From assembly GCA_051746765.1 (NCBI GenBank), contig JBNJFK010000076.1, positions 1 through 9,576 on the forward strand: a stretch of DNA of 9,576 nt, in the 5' to 3' direction. Both the position numbers and the translations under genes were made by a program. Under the pieces are notes generated by a model, which ran no database searches, was not told the DNA's origin, and worked only from the letters and a program-made list of their open reading frames with translations. This DNA is from JBBEBE01 sp051746765. GTDB taxonomy: Bacteria > Bacteroidota > Rhodothermia > Balneolales > Balneolaceae. This document shows positions 6,743 through 9,576 of this stretch, piece by piece; the first letter of the stretch is position 1; the number at the start of each line of letters is the position of its first letter.

Positions 6743-7030
6743 ATGGCGAACATCAAACCATTGAGCGATCGTGTCCTGGTCCGTCCGGACGATGCGGAAG
6801 AGACCACCAGTTCCGGAATCATTATCCCGGATACGGCAAAAGAGAAGCCGCAGAAGGGAACGGTCGTTGCTGCCGGACCAGGCAAAGTGGAGAATGGCAA
6901 CAAGATTGACATGAGTGTAAAGAAGGGAGATCACATCCTCTACGGAAAGTACTCCGGTACGGAGATCACGCTTGAAGGGGAAGAGTATCTGATTATGCGG
7001 GAGTCTGACATTCTGGGAATTGTCTCCTGA
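6743..7030 (+). CDS. groES: Co-chaperonin GroES
   Basis: The 10-kDa heptameric lid that caps GroEL and closes the folding chamber in the cytoplasm. It has 95 residues, the usual length. The N-terminus IKPLSDRVLVRP is diagnostic, the mobile loop that contacts GroEL is at about 17-30 (EETTSSGIIIP), and the C-terminal part (GTEITLEGEEYLIMRESDILGIV) is typical. The ATG at 6743 has a good AAGGAG at 6731-6736 with 6-base spacing, so the in-frame TTG at 6728 is rejected as the start. It is followed after 50 bases by groEL, in the usual groESL order. Upstream there is an inverted repeat with a TTGACA hexamer, but no CIRCE element is seen. Confidence 0.98.
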   Translation: MANIKPLSDRVLVRPDDAEETTSSGIIIPDTAKEKPQKGTVVAAGPGKVENGNKIDMSVKKGDHILYGKYSGTEITLEGEEYLIMRESDILGIVS

Positions 7031-7080
7031 TTCCTCTCCTGCCAAAAATTGAATAAACCTGAATACAAAGAAGAGAAATT

Positions 7081-8751
7081 ATGTCTGCAAAACTAGTTCA
7101 TTACGACTCGGATGCACGCGACGGCTTGAAGCGCGGTGTGGATAAGCTGGCCAACGCTGTTAAAGTCACGTTGGGCCCGCGTGGTCGGAACGTTGTTATC
7201 GAGAAGTCATTTGGTGCACCAACGGTTACCAAAGACGGTGTTACGGTTGCAAAAGAGATCGAGCTCTCCGACAAGGTAGAGAACATGGGTGCCCAGATGG
7301 TGCGCGAAGTAGCATCTCGTACGGCCGACAATGCCGGAGACGGTACCACAACGGCGACCGTTCTGGCTCAGTCAATCATCACAACCGGTCTGAAGAATGT
7401 CACAGCCGGAGCCAATCCGATGGAGCTGAAGCGTGGCATTGACAAAGCAGTTCGCGCCATCGTCGCTGAGTTGCACAAGATCAGCAAGAATGTTCAGGAC
7501 AATCCGGAGAGCATCAAGCAGGTGGCAACGGTTTCGTCCAACGGAGATGACGAGATCGGAACACGAATCGCCGAAGCTTTCGAGAAGGTAGGCAAGGATG
7601 GTGTCATTACGGTCGAAGAGGCCAAGAGCACCGAGACCTATCTCGACACCGTTGAGGGGATGCAGTTCGATCGCGGATTTCTCTCTCCATACTTTGTTAC
7701 GGACAGTGACAAAATGACCACGGAGTTCGAGGAGCCCTACATCCTGATCTTCGACAAGAAGATCTCGAATATGAAGGATCTGCTTCCCGTCCTGGAGAAG
7801 GTTATTCAAACCAACCGACCGCTTTTGATCATTGCCGAAGATGTCGAGGGTGAAGCCCTTGCGACTCTGGTTGTGAACAAGCTGCGCGGATCTCTGAAAG
7901 TGGCTGCCGTCAAAGCGCCGGGTTTCGGCGATCGACGGAAAGCGATGTTGGAAGATATCGCCATTCTGACAGGCGGAACCGTCATTAGTGAAGAGCGTGG
8001 ATACAAGCTCGAGAATGCCACACTGGACTTCCTGGGTCAGGTAGATCGTTTGACGATCGACAAGGACAGCACAACCATCGTTGGTGGCAAAGGGAAAGAC
8101 GATGATATCAAAGCCCGAATCAATCAGATCAAATCTCAAATCGAGAATACAACGTCTGATTACGATCGGGAGAAGCTTCAGGAACGACTCGCCAAACTGA
8201 GTGGCGGTGTAGCCGTCATCTACGTGGGTGCCGCTTCCGAAGTGGAAATGAAAGAGAAGAAAGCCCGGGTAGAAGATGCACTGCACGCAACCCGAGCAGC
8301 TGTAGAAGAAGGAATCGTCCCTGGTGGCGGAGTTGCCTTCCTTCGTACCCTCAATGCGGTCGAAAGTCTCAAAGGGGAGAATGCGGATCAGAAAGTTGGA
8401 TTCGACATTATTCTTCGCGCCCTTCAGGCCCCGCTTCGCGCGATTGCAAACAATGCCGGAGTGGAAGGATCCATCGTGGTCCAGAAAGTACTCGAAGGCA
8501 AGGATGCATACGGGTATAACGCTCGTTCAGAGAAGTACGAAGATCTGATCAAGGCCGGTGTCATTGACCCGACCAAAGTGACGCGTACAGCTCTCGAGAA
8601 TGCAGCGTCTGTTGCCGGTCTGTTGTTGACCACCGAAGCGGTGGTCGTCGAAAAGCCGTCCAAGGACGGTGATGACGACGCTCCTGCCGGAATGGGCGGT
8701 GGAATGCCCGGAGGCATGGGCGGAATGGGCGGCGGAATGGGGATGATGTAA
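7081..8751 (+). CDS. groEL: Chaperonin GroEL (Hsp60)
   Basis: The 60-kDa tetradecameric ATP-driven folding chamber working with GroES. It is full length at 556 residues. The nucleotide site is intact: TLGPRGRNVV near the N-terminus, GDGTTT at 86-91 with Asp87, and the conserved Asp399 in VEDALHATRAAVEEGIVPGGG. The apical domain is typical (EGMQFDRGFLSPYFVTD). The C-terminus ends in a Gly-Gly-Met rich tail (about 537-556), the form found in housekeeping GroEL copies that take general substrates. The N-terminus KLVHYDSDARDGLKRGV resembles Rhodothermota-type proteins. It follows groES by 50 bases with a purine-rich but weak ribosome-binding site (AAGAAGAGAAATT before ATG), so the two form an operon. 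A strong terminator lies 45 bases after the stop. Confidence 0.99.
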   Translation: MSAKLVHYDSDARDGLKRGVDKLANAVKVTLGPRGRNVVIEKSFGAPTVTKDGVTVAKEIELSDKVENMGAQMVREVASRTADNAGDGTTTATVLAQSIITTGLKNVTAGANPMELKRGIDKAVRAIVAELHKISKNVQDNPESIKQVATVSSNGDDEIGTRIAEAFEKVGKDGVITVEEAKSTETYLDTVEGMQFDRGFLSPYFVTDSDKMTTEFEEPYILIFDKKISNMKDLLPVLEKVIQTNRPLLIIAEDVEGEALATLVVNKLRGSLKVAAVKAPGFGDRRKAMLEDIAILTGGTVISEERGYKLENATLDFLGQVDRLTIDKDSTTIVGGKGKDDDIKARINQIKSQIENTTSDYDREKLQERLAKLSGGVAVIYVGAASEVEMKEKKARVEDALHATRAAVEEGIVPGGGVAFLRTLNAVESLKGENADQKVGFDIILRALQAPLRAIANNAGVEGSIVVQKVLEGKDAYGYNARSEKYEDLIKAGVIDPTKVTRTALENAASVAGLLLTTEAVVVEKPSKDGDDDAPAGMGGGMPGGMGGMGGGMGMM

Positions 8752-8795
8752 TTCCCGTTTCTCCAGTACCGCACAACCGGTGCAGTAAACGATTC

Positions 8796-8836
8796 AAAAA
8801 GCCTCGGTCCGGGTATCCCCCGGTCGAGGCTTTTTT
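8796..8836 (+). terminator. Intrinsic terminator after groEL
   Basis: AAAAAGCCTCG (8796-8806) pairs perfectly with CGAGGCTTTTT (8825-8835), and the T run continues to 8836. An inner CCGGG (8809-8813) / CCCGG (8819-8823) pairing extends the hairpin. It closes the groESL operon. The A tract on the left arm would let it work in both directions. Confidence 0.87.
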
Positions 8837-8912
8837 CGTTTTTATGGCCAAATTCTTTTATCATCACCTTGTTACGAATGTAAGGGGTTCCACTTCAATC
8901 AAATTCTGGGCC

Positions 8913-9576
8913 ATGAAGGAATTGAAAGAGACGACCAATCGAACACTCACGAGAAAAACGTTTTTGAAAGGAACTGCAGCTGCAGCAGGGGGGGCGATGG
9001 TCTCGTCTGCACTACCCGTAGGTGCAAGTGCCTGGGTGGGCGGTAGTGATCGAATCAAGGTTGCATTGATCGGATCGGGAGCCCGGGGCGCCGGAGCGGT
9101 TGAACGTGCTCTTTCGACCGATCGGCCCATCGAACTGGTGGCTCTCTGCGATATTTTTCGTGACCAGATCGACACCTACTACGACCGGTTGATGCAGATC
9201 GAGTCGATCCGGGACAAAATCAAGGTTCCCGAAGAAAACAAATTGGTGGGATTGGATGCATATAAAGAGGCGATCGAATTAGCCGATGTGGTATTTCTGG
9301 CTACTCCTCCGGCGTTTCGTCCGCTTCACTTCAAGGCTGCGGTTGATGCCGGAAAGCATGTATTCATGGAGAAGGCACTGGCGACCGATTCGCCGGGCGT
9401 CCGGACCATCATGGAAACAGGCAAGCGTGCAGAAGAGAAGGGTCTCAATGTGGTGGTCGGACTTCAGAACCGGTTCAGTGTAGGCTACCAGGAGTTGATC
9501 AAACGAGTGCATGACGGTATGATCGGGCGTGTGGTTTCTGCCAATACCGATTATCTGATCGGTCACATTACGGAGA
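8913..9576 (+). CDS. Gfo/Idh/MocA family oxidoreductase with Tat-type signal, partial
   Basis: The first 221 codons of a NAD(P)-dependent sugar-type dehydrogenase, cut by the window end. The N-terminus is a Tat-like signal: T-R-K-T-F-L-K at 13-19 (R-K in place of R-R), an Ala-rich hydrophobic stretch (21-34) and an ASA cleavage site at 38-40. The Rossmann fold follows with the nucleotide loop GSGARG at 54-59, then VALCDIF, DVVFLATPP, and HVFMEKA at 149-155. The last of these is where the family normally has E-K-P; here Pro is Ala. GLQNRF and the start of the C-terminal substrate domain follow. Exported members of this family are common in Bacteroidota, Rhodothermota and Planctomycetes and usually act on sugars or polyols; the substrate here is unknown. 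I chose ATG 8913 because it puts the signal motif near the N-terminus. An in-frame ATG at 8844 would add 23 residues but lies next to the groEL terminator. No clear ribosome-binding site is seen for either start. Confidence 0.9.
   Translation, partial: MKELKETTNRTLTRKTFLKGTAAAAGGAMVSSALPVGASAWVGGSDRIKVALIGSGARGAGAVERALSTDRPIELVALCDIFRDQIDTYYDRLMQIESIRDKIKVPEENKLVGLDAYKEAIELADVVFLATPPAFRPLHFKAAVDAGKHVFMEKALATDSPGVRTIMETGKRAEEKGLNVVVGLQNRFSVGYQELIKRVHDGMIGRVVSANTDYLIGHITE

Noticed and set aside
7372..8286. A 304-codon minus-strand open frame
   Set aside because: It is antisense to groEL and is a coding shadow.

Overview
The window reads as a chromosomal segment of a Gram-negative bacterium of moderate GC content. 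It probably belongs to the Bacteroidota / Rhodothermota / Balneolota neighbourhood. The acetyl-CoA synthetase N-terminus, the GroEL N-terminus (VHYDSDAR...) and the Tat-exported Gfo/Idh/MocA oxidoreductase all resemble those groups, several starts have weak or no Shine-Dalgarno sequence, and TTG starts are used. This placement is from memory of family sequences, not from a search.

Left part (1-3643): a divergent pair of transcription units. On the minus strand, a 74-residue lipoprotein (2494-2718) is followed 36 bases later by a long TPR-repeat protein that ends in the beginning of a CHAT (caspase-like) peptidase domain and runs off the left edge (1-2457). On the plus strand lies an ECF-like sigma factor (3074-3643). 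The 355-base region between the two units holds a candidate promoter and two inverted repeats. This sigma / lipoprotein / TPR-CHAT arrangement is the most interesting part of the window and could be a signalling or regulated-proteolysis module. The link is inference from position only, and the predicted export of the minus-strand proteins argues against the simplest version of it.

Middle and right part (3779-8751): housekeeping genes, all on the plus strand. They are acs (acetyl-CoA synthetase) with a clear intrinsic terminator, rsmA/ksgA (16S rRNA dimethyladenosine transferase), and the groES-groEL chaperonin pair with a second clear terminator. A 16-base inverted repeat upstream of groES contains a TTGACA hexamer. 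I see no CIRCE element there.

Right edge (8913-9576): the first 221 codons of a Tat-type signal-bearing Gfo/Idh/MocA family oxidoreductase, cut by the window end. No tRNA, rRNA, CRISPR array, insertion sequence or phage gene was seen.
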